A stretch of 64,000 nt of DNA from Spirosoma oryzae (GTDB lineage Bacteria > Bacteroidota > Bacteroidia > Cytophagales > Spirosomataceae). A model generated the notes under the pieces. The model worked only from the letters and a program-made list of their open reading frames with translations. It made no database searches and was not told the origin of the DNA. The stretch is taken from contig NZ_PVTE01000022.1 in NCBI RefSeq assembly GCF_003002825.1, forward strand, positions 32,580 to 96,579, given 5' to 3'. Shown piece by piece: positions 42,037 through 50,611 of the stretch (position 1 is the first letter of the stretch; each line of letters begins with the position of its first letter). Position numbers and translations under genes: made by a program.

Positions 42037-42137
42037 CCCGTCAGCCTAAAAAATCTTTACACTTTTTGTACTTTCGTCCACCCCCTAACGCTGCCTACTG
42101 ACGCAAATTGGTCAGAATCAGGCAAATTCCGCTCGCA

Positions 42138-43097
42138 ATGAACTGGCTATATTCCCTGTCGTCACTCGATTTTTTTTTGATCGGCGGCTTTATTCTTCTC
42201 TACGGCGGCTACATTTTTCGCATTGTCTGGCTGGCAAGGCACCTCAATACGTCGGCCTGGGGGGTAATTCCGAAGTTTTTTCTGCGCGGTATTTACTTCG
42301 CTCTGCTCATGATTGCGCTGATGGGGCCCTCGTTCGGCGATACCGAACGGAACCTGACCGCCACGGGCCACGACATCTACCTGCTTATCGACGTATCGCG
42401 GTCGATGGGGGCGGGCGACATTATCCCGACCCGGCTCGAACGCGTCAAGTACGACGTTCAACACCTGGCCGATACACTCCCCGCCGATCGGTTCGGCCTG
42501 ATCCTGACGGCGTCGCGCTCGTTTGTGCTGTCGCCCCTGACCAACGACCACAATGCGTTCAATCAACTCGTTCGAACCGTTCGTCCTGATCCGCTGGGGG
42601 GCGGCACCGACCTGTGCGCGGCTCTGGAGCTGGCCCGGCAGAAATTCCTGACTGATTCGACCACCCGCCAACGAGCGCGGGCCCTGATCCTGTTCAGCGA
42701 TGGCGAAAACTTCAGCACCTGCGAAAACAACACCCTGTCCCGGCTGCGGGCGGCTGGTCTGTCGCTGACGACGGTTGGCGTCGGTACGGAAGCGGGCGCG
42801 TCGATTCAGGAGGGGAACGGCTATGTGCGCGATGACGCGGGGGAGATTGTACGATCGCAGTTGAACCGACCGTTTTTACAGAGTCTGGCCCGCGACGGGC
42901 GCGGTCAGTATGTCGAGGTCGACCGGAGCGGACAGTACATCAATGAGCTGGCGGGCTGGCTTCGTTCGCAGCGGGGTCGTACCTTCGATCTAAATCGGGT
43001 ATCGGCGTCGGCCAACAAGTACGATTACTTTCTGCTGGCCGCCCTGGTTCTGGTTGCCCTCGATCTGGTCGTCACGTTCCGTACGTTTCGCCTGTAG
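42138..43097 (+). CDS. Membrane-anchored von Willebrand factor A protein (BatA/BatB-like)
   Basis: A 319-residue inner-membrane protein. Two N-terminal helices (SLDFFLIGGFILLYGGYIF; FFLRGIYFALLMIALMG) precede a vWA domain with an intact MIDAS metal site: DVSRSMG (DxSxS), GGGTDLCAAL (Thr) and LFSDGENF (Asp). A C-terminal helix (YFLLAALVLVALDLVV) follows. This is the layout of Bat proteins, linked to aerotolerance and envelope integrity in Bacteroidota. ATG at 42138 begins the first helix. The next gene encodes a TPR protein, but no MoxR ATPase, DUF58 or BatD gene is present. Confidence 0.9.
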   Translation: MNWLYSLSSLDFFLIGGFILLYGGYIFRIVWLARHLNTSAWGVIPKFFLRGIYFALLMIALMGPSFGDTERNLTATGHDIYLLIDVSRSMGAGDIIPTRLERVKYDVQHLADTLPADRFGLILTASRSFVLSPLTNDHNAFNQLVRTVRPDPLGGGTDLCAALELARQKFLTDSTTRQRARALILFSDGENFSTCENNTLSRLRAAGLSLTTVGVGTEAGASIQEGNGYVRDDAGEIVRSQLNRPFLQSLARDGRGQYVEVDRSGQYINELAGWLRSQRGRTFDLNRVSASANKYDYFLLAALVLVALDLVVTFRTFRL

Positions 43098-43100
43098 CCG

Positions 43101-43213
43101 GCATACGGTTTACGGTACTCAGTATACGGTTTACGGTTGAGTGCAGAAACTAACCGTATACTGAGTACTGAATACCGTACACCGTAAACCGAGTACTGAA
43201 TACTGTAAACCGA
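43101..43213. repeat. TACGGTTT-type inverted repeat between the vWA and TPR genes
   Basis: GTACTCAGTATACGGTT (43115-43131) pairs perfectly with AACCGTATACTGAGTAC (43152-43168). Further copies of TACGGTTTACGG on the left and CCGTAAACCGAGTACTGAAT on the right extend the structure. It fills almost the whole 128-base gap between two same-strand genes. Confidence 0.75.
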
Positions 43214-43225
43214 ACACTGCACTGA

Positions 43226-43912
43226 ATGCTCTACCTGATGCTGTCGTTCTGGCTGTGGTGGAATGCCCTTCCCGCCCTGAACCAGATTTCCCGCAACAAC
43301 CAGGCGCGTCGGGAAGCCGAGCAGGCTTACCAGATGGGCAACTATGCGCAGGCGATCCGACTGTATACCCAATTAATGCCCATCGACGGGCAGACGGACC
43401 CCGGCATTCAGCTGAATCTGGGCCACGCGTATTTTAAACTTGGTCAGTACCAGCAGGCGCAACGGCAGTACGAACCGTTGTTGCGCATCGATGATCCGGT
43501 CCAGCGGACGGCAGCCGCCACGCAGTTGGGGGTTATTGCCTGCACCCGTCGCGACAGTGCCCGGGCACTCGCGCTGTTTGAACAGGCCCTGCTCGAAGAT
43601 CCGGCCAACGAAGCCGCCCGGTATGATTACGAATTGATTCGCACCCGTTTTTCCGAGCGCATACCAAATCGGCAGTTACCACCGAAAGCAGCCGCACCGA
43701 AGCAGGTCAACCAGCCCAAACCCAGCGGTGGTCAGCAGGTCGAACGGTCGAACCGGCAGGATGAGCGCCTGCGACGGTTTGCCCGCCTGAATATCAGCGA
43801 AGAACAGGCACTGCAACTGCTCGACGCCATGCAGACCGACGATCTTCCCTACGCCCTGACTCGCTCGGCCCGTGAGTCGGCCACACCCGCCACGACGCCC
43901 AGCCGGTGGTAA
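43226..43912 (+). CDS. TPR protein with N-terminal anchor (BatC/BatE-like)
   Basis: A 228-residue protein with a hydrophobic start (MLYLMLSFWLWWNALPAL) and about three tetratricopeptide repeats: AEQAYQMGNYAQAIRLYTQL, IQLNLGHAYFKLGQYQQAQR and QLGVIACTRRDSARALALFE. A Pro/Gln-rich low-complexity tail follows, ending in a short helical segment. The position directly after a vWA gene suits the BatC/BatE type, thought to be a periplasmic TPR scaffold. The start lies at the end of a repeat element. Confidence 0.88.
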   Translation: MLYLMLSFWLWWNALPALNQISRNNQARREAEQAYQMGNYAQAIRLYTQLMPIDGQTDPGIQLNLGHAYFKLGQYQQAQRQYEPLLRIDDPVQRTAAATQLGVIACTRRDSARALALFEQALLEDPANEAARYDYELIRTRFSERIPNRQLPPKAAAPKQVNQPKPSGGQQVERSNRQDERLRRFARLNISEEQALQLLDAMQTDDLPYALTRSARESATPATTPSRW

Positions 43913-44038
43913 GTCGCTTTATGGTTTTCGGGAGTTAGTTTACGGCTGGTGGATGGCGGGAATCCGTCGCCTGCCACAAAACCCGTGTACAGTAAGTTAG
44001 GGATAGATCGTACCTTCGCGGTTACTAAACCACTTACC

Positions 44039-45214
44039 ATGAACGAAGTCGTTATCATTGCCGCCGTCCGCACGCCTATCGGCAGTTTCGGCGGTGCCCT
44101 GTCGCCTTTGTCGGCTACCGAGCTGGGCGCAGCGGCCATCAAAGGGGCGCTGGAGCGCGCAGGCGTTGCCCCTGAGCAGGTTCAGGAAGTATACATGGGC
44201 AACGTCGTTTCCGCCAATCTGGGGCAGGCTCCCGCCAAGCAGGCAGCGCTGAAAGCCGGGCTTCCCAATACGGTTCCCTGTACGACCATCAACAAAGTGT
44301 GCGCGTCGGGTACCAAAGCGATCATGCTGGCGGCTCAGGCGATACAGTTGGGGCAGGCCGACGTGGTCGTAGCCGGCGGCATGGAGAGTATGTCCAACAC
44401 CCCCTACTACGTTCCCAAAGCGCGGTTCGGGTATAAATACGGCAACGCCGAACTGGTCGACGGCCTGGCGCGTGACGGCCTGGTCGACGTGTACGATCAA
44501 TGTGCGATGGGAGTTTTCGCCGACCGTACCGCCACGGAATACACCATCAGCCGGGAACAGCAGGACGCTTTTACCGTGCAATCGTACCGTCGGGCGGAGA
44601 AAAGTACGCAGGAAGGCTGGTTCAGCAGCGAGATCATACCGGTCGAGGTACCGGGGCGCAAAGGGTCGGTTACGATCAGCGAAGACGAGGAGTATAAAAA
44701 CGTGATCTACGATAAGATTCCGTCGCTGAAACCCGCCTTCACTGCCGATGGTACCGTAACGCCCGCCAGTTCGTCGCCCATCAGCGACGGGGCTGCGGCA
44801 CTCGTCATCATGAGTCGCCGGAAGGCCGATGAACTGGGGCTGAAGCCACTGGCCCGCATCGTCGCCTACGCCGACGCCGAGCAGGCACCGGAGTGGTTTA
44901 CCACCGCCCCGACCAAAGCCGTACCGCTCGCCCTCGACCGGGCGGGCCTGACCGCCGATCAGATCGATTTTTACGAGGTCAACGAAGCCTTTGCCGTGGT
45001 ACCACTGGCCTTTAGTCAGGTGCTGAACGTGCCGCAGGAAAAAATCAACGTGCTCGGCGGCTCCGTTGCAATCGGCCACCCGCTGGGCGCGTCGGGCGCG
45101 CGGATCGTCACCACGCTCACCAACGTCCTGCACCGGCAGAACGGCCGCTACGGTGCGGTTGGTATCTGCAACGGGGGCGGGGGTGCTTCGGCCATTATTC
45201 TGGAAAAACTATAA
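44039..45214 (+). CDS. Acetyl-CoA C-acetyltransferase (thiolase)
   Basis: A 391-residue cytosolic thiolase. The nucleophile Cys88 is in [14 protein letters not shown]; the C-terminal catalytic residues are in [17 protein letters not shown] (His) and CNGGGGASA (Cys). [12 protein letters not shown] is the usual NEAF motif. The enzyme condenses or cleaves acetyl-CoA/acetoacetyl-CoA. ATG at 44039 begins [17 protein letters not shown]; an upstream in-frame ATG would add 30 non-family residues. It is followed after 11 bases by purC, so the two may be co-transcribed although not metabolically related. Confidence 0.95.
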   Translation: MNEVVIIAAVRTPIGSFGGALSPLSATELGAAAIKGALERAGVAPEQVQEVYMGNVVSANLGQAPAKQAALKAGLPNTVPCTTINKVCASGTKAIMLAAQAIQLGQADVVVAGGMESMSNTPYYVPKARFGYKYGNAELVDGLARDGLVDVYDQCAMGVFADRTATEYTISREQQDAFTVQSYRRAEKSTQEGWFSSEIIPVEVPGRKGSVTISEDEEYKNVIYDKIPSLKPAFTADGTVTPASSSPISDGAAALVIMSRRKADELGLKPLARIVAYADAEQAPEWFTTAPTKAVPLALDRAGLTADQIDFYEVNEAFAVVPLAFSQVLNVPQEKINVLGGSVAIGHPLGASGARIVTTLTNVLHRQNGRYGAVGICNGGGGASAIILEKL

Positions 45215-45225
45215 TTGCTTATTTC

Positions 45226-46179
45226 GTGTCCATTCAACAGACCACCTTTCAGTTTCCGGGTCAGACGGGGTTCTACCGGGGTAAAGTACGTGACGTGTAC
45301 TCGTTTCCGAATCAGCTGGTTATGATCGCGTCCGATCGCATTTCCGCCTTCGACGTCGTTCTCCCCCGCCCCGTTCCACACAAGGGGCAGGTACTGAATC
45401 AGACCGCTCAATTTTTCCTCAACGCCACAGCCGACGTCGTTCCCAACTGGCTGCTGTCGGTGCCCGACCCTAACGTCAGCATCGGTCTTCGCTGCGAGCC
45501 GTACGCTGTTGAAATGGTCGTGCGGGGGTATCTGGCGGGCCACGCGTGGCGGCAGTATCGCGACGGTCACCGGACGCTGTGTGGCGTAGCGCTGCCGGAC
45601 GGTCTGCGCGAGAACGACCGGCTCCCCCAGCCCATCATCACACCAACGACCAAGGCCCACGAAGGCCACGACGAAGACATCAGCCGGGACGAAATTCTGC
45701 GGCAGGGTATCGTCTCGGAAGCCGAGTATACACAACTCGAACACTACGCGCTGGCCTTGTTTGAGCGGGGCACGCAGATGGCCGCACAACGGGGCTTGAT
45801 TCTGGTCGACACGAAGTACGAATTTGGCAACCACGAAGGGCAGGTATATCTGATCGATGAGGTGCATACCCCCGATTCGTCGCGTTACTTCTACGCCGAC
45901 ACCTACGAAGCGAATCAGCGCAGCGGGCAGGCGCAGAAACAATTGTCCAAGGAATTCGTTAGAGAATGGCTCATCGCCAACGGTTTTCAGGGGAAAGTGG
46001 GGCAAACGGTGCCCGATATGTCTGACGAATGGATCAATCAGATTTCCCGGCGTTACGTTGAGCTGTACGAGACGGTGACGGGCCAAACATTCAGCCCGGC
46101 GGACGACAGCAACCCGGCCGAACGCATCGAACAGGCCATAAACCGGGCGCTTGCCAAGCAGTTGCCCGCCCAGCCCTGA
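45226..46179 (+). CDS. purC: Phosphoribosylaminoimidazole-succinocarboxamide synthase
   Basis: A 317-residue cytosolic enzyme joining CAIR and aspartate with ATP in purine synthesis. It opens with [20 protein letters not shown] and [16 protein letters not shown], then [37 protein letters not shown] and [14 protein letters not shown]. It is the longer form of SAICAR synthase found in Bacteroidota and yeast. The start is GTG at 45226, the only start consistent with the family N-terminus. Confidence 0.96.
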   Translation: MSIQQTTFQFPGQTGFYRGKVRDVYSFPNQLVMIASDRISAFDVVLPRPVPHKGQVLNQTAQFFLNATADVVPNWLLSVPDPNVSIGLRCEPYAVEMVVRGYLAGHAWRQYRDGHRTLCGVALPDGLRENDRLPQPIITPTTKAHEGHDEDISRDEILRQGIVSEAEYTQLEHYALALFERGTQMAAQRGLILVDTKYEFGNHEGQVYLIDEVHTPDSSRYFYADTYEANQRSGQAQKQLSKEFVREWLIANGFQGKVGQTVPDMSDEWINQISRRYVELYETVTGQTFSPADDSNPAERIEQAINRALAKQLPAQP

Positions 46180-46222
46180 CGCATCAGGGCGCAACCGAAT
46201 TGATGAACCGAACACAACCGAC

Positions 46223-46630
46223 ATGAACTACACGATTGAAAAAAATGAACAATATGCCCTGATCCGGCTGGCAGAAAGCGACTTTGGCGACAACGTAGCC
46301 CCCGATTTCGAGACCCTGTGCAAAGGCCTCTTTCGGGAAGGGTACAGCAACATCATCGTCGACATGGCACCCGTGCAGACCCTCGGACCGGCGGGCGTCA
46401 TCGCCATCCGACGGGTGAACCGGCACTGCTCCAGCGAAGACGGGCTGCTTGTACTGGCCACCAATAATGATGACCTGATCGAAAACCTCGACAAGGCCGG
46501 CGGTGATGACCTGACCATCCTGCCTACCGTGGAAGAAGGTGTCGATGCAGTGTTTATGAACGAACTGGAGAACGATTTTCGGAGCGAGGACGATGATGAG
46601 TACGACCGGGGCGGAAGCGTTGCCGACTAA
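46223..46630 (+). CDS. STAS-domain protein (anti-sigma-factor antagonist fold) upstream of RNase Z
   Basis: A 135-residue protein. Residues ~1-110 form a STAS fold (YALIRLAESDFGDNVAPDF, YSNIIVDMAPVQTLGPAGVI, GLLVLATNNDDLIENL); a strongly acidic tail follows (NELENDFRSEDDDEYDRG). The usual phospho-Ser position (DSSG/DxSxG) reads TLGPAG, so classical SpoIIAA-type phosphorylation seems absent. The last 38 bases overlap the start of the RNase Z gene, pointing to translational coupling and perhaps a shared function. Confidence 0.85.
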   Translation: MNYTIEKNEQYALIRLAESDFGDNVAPDFETLCKGLFREGYSNIIVDMAPVQTLGPAGVIAIRRVNRHCSSEDGLLVLATNNDDLIENLDKAGGDDLTILPTVEEGVDAVFMNELENDFRSEDDDEYDRGGSVAD

Positions 46631-47585
46631 CGAACAAACCAATCCGCCCGCTGCCCAGCAGCGGGCGGGATTGCCACCATTCGACGTTACTATTCTGGGA
46701 GCCGGCTCGGCTACTCCCACCCTGCGCCTGCACCCCACGGCGCAGTTGTTGACGATCGGTGCCGATTACATGCTTGTCGATTGTGGCGAGGGAACACAGT
46801 TTCGCCTGCTCGAACAGCGTATTCGGCCGGGCCGATTGCGGTATATTTTCATCAGTCACCTGCACGGCGATCATTATTTTGGTCTCCCTCCTCTGCTGTC
46901 GACGCTCAATCTCGGCGGGCGTACGGAAGACCTGTACCTGTTCGGTCCGCGCGGGCTCGACGAGGTACTGACGACCATGTTCCGGGTGTCGAATTCCCGA
47001 CTGGGTTACAACCTGCATTTCCAGCCCGTCGACCCGGATCAGGCCACCCAGCTGATCGATCATCCGCTCGTAACCGTCGAATCGATTCCGCTTCAGCACC
47101 GCATCGACTGCACCGGGTATCTGTTTCGGGAGAAACCGCGCAAGCCACACCTACTCCGCGACCGACTACCCGACGAGGTTCCGGTCACGTACCTCAAACA
47201 ATTGAAAGACGGTCAGGATGTGCTCGACGACGATGGTAACGTGCTGTACGCGGCCGCCGACGTCACTGAGCCGGCGGCCCCTGCCCGCTCGTACGCGTTC
47301 TGCTCCGACACGCGCTACGTACCCGAGCTGGTTCCGCAGTTGCAGGGCGTCGATCTGTTGTACCATGAAGCGACGTTTATGGACGACAATGCGCAGCGGG
47401 CTGCCGAAGTGTATCACTCGACCGCTGCCCAAGCCGCGACCATTGCCCGCGATGCACAGGTCGGACGTCTGTTGATTGGCCATTTTTCCTCGCGCTACAA
47501 GCAATTCGACGGCTTTCTGGACGAAGCCCGGCAAGTATTCCCGGAAACCTACCTGGCCGTCGAAGGCGAGACGATAGCCGTATAA
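46593..47585 (+). CDS. rnz: Ribonuclease Z (tRNA 3' endonuclease)
   Basis: A 330-residue zinc beta-lactamase-fold enzyme that cuts tRNA precursors at the discriminator base. Motif II SHLHGDHYFG gives His89, His91, Asp93 and His94. VDCGEGTQF, GYLFREKPRKPHL, CSDTRY, LYHEATF and IGHFSSRYK complete the set. The first ~28 residues (Pro/Gln-rich) are an N-terminal extension before TILGAGSATPT; the start could therefore be further downstream, but the ATG at 46593 is the first in frame. It overlaps the STAS gene by 38 bases. Confidence 0.95.
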   Translation: MMSTTGAEALPTNEQTNPPAAQQRAGLPPFDVTILGAGSATPTLRLHPTAQLLTIGADYMLVDCGEGTQFRLLEQRIRPGRLRYIFISHLHGDHYFGLPPLLSTLNLGGRTEDLYLFGPRGLDEVLTTMFRVSNSRLGYNLHFQPVDPDQATQLIDHPLVTVESIPLQHRIDCTGYLFREKPRKPHLLRDRLPDEVPVTYLKQLKDGQDVLDDDGNVLYAAADVTEPAAPARSYAFCSDTRYVPELVPQLQGVDLLYHEATFMDDNAQRAAEVYHSTAAQAATIARDAQVGRLLIGHFSSRYKQFDGFLDEARQVFPETYLAVEGETIAV

Positions 47586-47593
47586 GCTGAAAA

Positions 47594-47628
47594 GCCGGTC
47601 AGTGGCTGGTGGCAACCAACTGACCGGC
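47594..47628 (+). terminator. Hairpin after rnz
   Basis: GCCGGTCAGT (47594 onward) pairs with ACTGACCGGC (ending 47628), 8 bases after the stop. There is no T-run, so it may act as a 3'-end stabiliser rather than a classical terminator. Confidence 0.5.
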
Positions 47629-48035
47629 GACAGTCGAACGAGAGTGGACATAGACGGAAACCCGCATCTATTCATCGATTATCAGGCCAGAAGGTAACTA
47701 CCGCACCACCGTATTTCTGCAATTACCTCAGCCTCACTATATACTTACGCATACTATATACATTTGTATTTATTTACCTCATAAACTTACCGATTCGCTA
47801 ACGACCGGTCAGTCTGTACCGACCATTCGTTTTTCGGATAATGCCCCTTTAAAGCGATTCTTCCGCGTTTTTCAGCCATCGCATACGCAGCAAGCCAACT
47901 CACTTTCTCTGAAAATTTAGTTGGCTCGGCGACTTTTCACCGCTGATCAACCCAGTGAACCATTACCTAATAAACGCGCAGACGAACGCCCGGAATCTAT
48001 CTATATTTAGCCCCGATCTCGATTTTCTCTCTCGC
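47629..48035. other. AT-rich leader region of cdaA
   Basis: About 400 bases with no gene. TACATTTG at 47759-47766 matches the -7 box TAnnTTTG, without a -33 TTG at the usual place. AGCCAACT (47893-47900) and AGTTGGCT (47919-47926) can form a hairpin in the leader about 110 bases before the ATG. A long untranslated leader is therefore possible. Confidence 0.45.
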
Positions 48036-48851
48036 ATGTTAACAATCCATTTGGGGTTTCTGGAAGTAGGCTGGCTTGATTTGCTCGACGTACTGCTGGT
48101 AGCTCTGCTGATTTATCAGATTTACAATATTGTTCGGGGCAGCGTTGCCAGTCGGGTGTTTGTCGGCTATCTGCTGGTCTACCTGTTCTACCTGCTCGTT
48201 AAAGCCTTCGGCCTTAACCTGCTGACTACCATTCTGGAATATTTTATCAGTGTCGGTGCGCTGGCCCTGATTATTATTTTTCAACAGGAGATCCGGCGTT
48301 TTCTGCTGCTGATTGGCAAATCGACCAACGTGGCCAACAGTCGGCTGTTCAGGCGCTGGCTATCGCGAACGACGGGCCAGCCGGAAGCGGTAACCTCTAC
48401 GCTGCGCCCGATCATCGATGCGTGCAAAAGCCTGAGCACCGAGTTTTCGGGCGGGCTGATTGCGATTGGCAAAAACGACGATCTGACCAAATTCGCGCAG
48501 TCGGGCGAACGCATCAATGCCGACATATCGAAACTCCTGCTGCTCTCTATTTTTAGCCAGTACAGCCCGCTTCACGACGGGGCAGTACTAATCAGCGACG
48601 GCCGAATCATTGCTGCCCGGTGCATTTTGCCCGTGTCGGACGACGACGAACTACCACCCGCCCTTGGTTTTCGCCACCGGGCCGCACTGGGCATGAGCGA
48701 AGCTACCGACGCGGCTGTCATTGCCGTATCGGAGGAAAGCGGCCGGCTGACGCTGGCGGTCAATGGCGAGCTTCACATCGGTCTGACACTAGCGGAACTG
48801 TCGGAGCGTCTGATGCGCTATTTGCAGGAGCCGGGGCAGATCACCCAGTAA
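48036..48851 (+). CDS. cdaA: Diadenylate cyclase (membrane-bound CdaA type)
   Basis: A 271-residue enzyme that makes cyclic di-AMP from two ATP. Three N-terminal helices (LLDVLLVALLIYQIY, FVGYLLVYLFYLLV, ISVGALALIIIFQQEI) anchor it in the inner membrane. The DAC domain holds the catalytic motifs PLHDGAVLI (DGA) and GFRHRAALGMSE (RHR), with TEFSGGLIAI before them. ATG at 48036 is preferred; a GTG at 47955 would add 27 residues. The usual neighbour folP is not here. Confidence 0.95.
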   Translation: MLTIHLGFLEVGWLDLLDVLLVALLIYQIYNIVRGSVASRVFVGYLLVYLFYLLVKAFGLNLLTTILEYFISVGALALIIIFQQEIRRFLLLIGKSTNVANSRLFRRWLSRTTGQPEAVTSTLRPIIDACKSLSTEFSGGLIAIGKNDDLTKFAQSGERINADISKLLLLSIFSQYSPLHDGAVLISDGRIIAARCILPVSDDDELPPALGFRHRAALGMSEATDAAVIAVSEESGRLTLAVNGELHIGLTLAELSERLMRYLQEPGQITQ

Positions 48852-49259
48852 TCAATATCGGATCAGCGAGGGCAGTGCTTTTGCCTGGTCGATAAAATCG
48901 GTGACCTGATCGAGCGAAGGGGGACGGTTCGTAAGCCGCCGTTTTGCGTTGATTCGTCTCAGGGTGGCATGCAACGCTGTGGGCGAACACTGAGCCAGTT
49001 CACTAATGGTCGCAGCCCCCGATTCCTCCAGCATATCGCTGTACACGCGGCCAATGCCCTTCAGCCGGGCAATATCGGCTCGTTTGACCAGCGATAGTAG
49101 CAGGGTGCTGTCGACGCCAACGGCCGAGGCCAGCGCATCCCGATCCTGTGGTGTACTGGATTTTCCCAACAAACGGTCGCTGGTATTGACGCCCTGTTTT
49201 TTAAATCCTACCAGTACCTCACCGGTAGCTCCTTTCAATTCGTTTAGTGGCACGCCCAT
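48852..49259 (-). CDS. DUF4332 (helix-hairpin-helix) protein
   Basis: A 135-residue soluble protein. Residues ~40-130 match DUF4332: LLSLVKRADIARLKGIGRVY, SDMLEESGAATISELAQCSP and LHATLRRINAKRRLTNRPP. The LKGIGRVYSDMLEESG part is a helix-hairpin-helix, a fold that binds DNA or protein. Function unknown. Its stop touches the end of cdaA (48851/48852), so the two genes are convergent with no gap. Confidence 0.88.
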   Translation of the reverse strand: MGVPLNELKGATGEVLVGFKKQGVNTSDRLLGKSSTPQDRDALASAVGVDSTLLLSLVKRADIARLKGIGRVYSDMLEESGAATISELAQCSPTALHATLRRINAKRRLTNRPPSLDQVTDFIDQAKALPSLIRY

Positions 49260-49304
49260 GGTATGGTCTTCTATATAAAGTACATAGGGCGAATAGGTTG
49301 ATTA

Positions 49305-49499
49305 TTAGGTCATTCGCCCTTCCGAGTTGAGAAGATATTGCCGCCGTAGCGCATTGAGAAGAAATTTTTTTTGAACGGTAAAACTATCGGGATGGACGAC
49401 TTCAAAGAGTACCGCCCACTCAGTATACAGGGTTGGGTCGGTCTGTTTGAACCGTTGACTGTCTATTTTCTTTGCTGTCAGGTATTCGTCGAAAGACAT
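49305..49499 (-). CDS. Small conserved-looking protein, unknown function
   Basis: A 64-residue soluble protein: MSFDEYLTAKKIDSQRFKQT, DPTLYTEWAVLFEVVHPDSF, TVQKKFLLNALRRQYLL. The pattern resembles short hypothetical proteins of Cytophagales that I cannot name. It lies 45 bases upstream of the DUF4332 gene on the same strand and may be co-transcribed. Confidence 0.7.
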   Translation of the reverse strand: MSFDEYLTAKKIDSQRFKQTDPTLYTEWAVLFEVVHPDSFTVQKKFLLNALRRQYLLNSEGRMT

Positions 49500-49594
49500 A
49501 ATTTTAGCGTTCGGGTTAGTATATAGCTGACGATTTTCCGGGATTTGTACGCTGCCGTACGCATCGCCAGGCGTCGTAATTCCACGAGTTCAGC

Positions 49595-50548
49595 CTATTC
49601 TTTGGGTACTATAAACGGATGAAAGCGCAGCCCGTTCGGCCGGCTGAATTCCAGTGACGGCGCAGGTAACTTAAAAAACTGAACGGTTCCGATGAAGCGC
49701 TGCAACGACGGACTGAACGTACTCACTCGCGACAGGTCGGCATCGGGTGACAGGAAGAACTGCCGATGCCGGTCAAATTTGATCTCCGTCCCGTTAGCGT
49801 CGAACACCCTGGGGTTCTCGTGTCCGCCAATCATGCCGCTACCACTGTACCCGACGTCCAGGTTCAGCCAACGGGGAAATGATGGCCCCACCGGCAACAC
49901 CGACGCCAGATTGACCGATAGCCAATACTGCTGCCCGTTGTAGTCTTTGAGCATTTGCTGCCCGGTTGTGCGGCCGAGCAGGTTGGGGCGATACGGCGGA
50001 TAAATGGTCTTGCGAAAGCCGTATTTAAGATTGACGACCTGCTGTCCTGCGCCGTATTGCTGCCCCATGAAAAGCGCCGTGCCAGCCACGTTTGCGACCA
50101 TATCGCCTTTCGAAAAGCCCCAGCCTTCCGCGTGTCCGTCGTAGATTTCGAGGGTAGTCTGAAACAGGAGCGCCAGCAAACCACCGGTCAGGATGCTGGC
50201 CCGCTCGTTCACGCCACTCCAGCGCATCAGCTCGTAGCCACCCCGGCTCATGCAGTAAGCCGTCGTTGCGTGACCGATTTTATCCATTTGCAACCACTCG
50301 CCGTTGTCGTTGAAACTATGAAACGGTACCCGCTTTTTGTACCACTGCTTACGCAGCACCAGCAGCGTGATCGTATAAAAAGCGGCCGTACCCGCAATAA
50401 CCCCGATCAGGCGGCCCTCCCGAATCCCGGTGGCGTCGGATGGCGTGGCACTCGCCAGACTGATAGGTGGTCCCTGCGCCAGCGTCGTCTGCACGAGCAG
50501 AAGCAGGCTGATGACCAGAAGCCCTGCCGTCCGAATTAGCTGTTTCAT
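49595..50548 (-). CDS. DUF2279 (YfiM-like) exported protein
   Basis: A 317-residue protein with signal peptide (IRTAGLLVISLLLLVQTTLAQ), a membrane span (LIGVIAGTAAFYTITLLVL) and the DUF2279 core: MDKIGHATTAYCMSRGGYEL and EGWGFSKGDMVANVAGTALF, in which conserved His, Asp and Asn residues sit. A C-terminal region (LNLDVGYSGSGMIGG) looks barrel-like. Function unknown. ATG at 50548 is chosen because it begins the signal; an earlier in-frame ATG adds 16 residues. Confidence 0.85.
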   Translation of the reverse strand: MKQLIRTAGLLVISLLLLVQTTLAQGPPISLASATPSDATGIREGRLIGVIAGTAAFYTITLLVLRKQWYKKRVPFHSFNDNGEWLQMDKIGHATTAYCMSRGGYELMRWSGVNERASILTGGLLALLFQTTLEIYDGHAEGWGFSKGDMVANVAGTALFMGQQYGAGQQVVNLKYGFRKTIYPPYRPNLLGRTTGQQMLKDYNGQQYWLSVNLASVLPVGPSFPRWLNLDVGYSGSGMIGGHENPRVFDANGTEIKFDRHRQFFLSPDADLSRVSTFSPSLQRFIGTVQFFKLPAPSLEFSRPNGLRFHPFIVPKE

Positions 50549-50611
50549 TCCCAAAAGTATCCAAAACTGGGCATTCAGCGGGTAAGGCTTTGCCAATGGA
50601 CGCGGCTTCGG

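Noticed and set aside
43101..43213. Repeated words considered as a CRISPR array
   Set aside because: Units are inverted as well as direct, spacers are not of uniform length and no cas genes are present.
43949..44038. Extended thiolase N-terminus from an upstream ATG
   Set aside because: The extra 30 residues have no family counterpart and the ATG at 44039 gives the exact usual start [15 protein letters not shown].
43997..45133. Minus-strand frame of 378 codons across the thiolase gene
   Set aside because: The plus strand encodes an intact thiolase with all catalytic residues; the antisense frame has none of a known family.
48036..49259. DUF4332 gene as part of a cyclic di-AMP operon
   Set aside because: It is on the opposite strand and convergent with cdaA, so a shared transcript is not possible.
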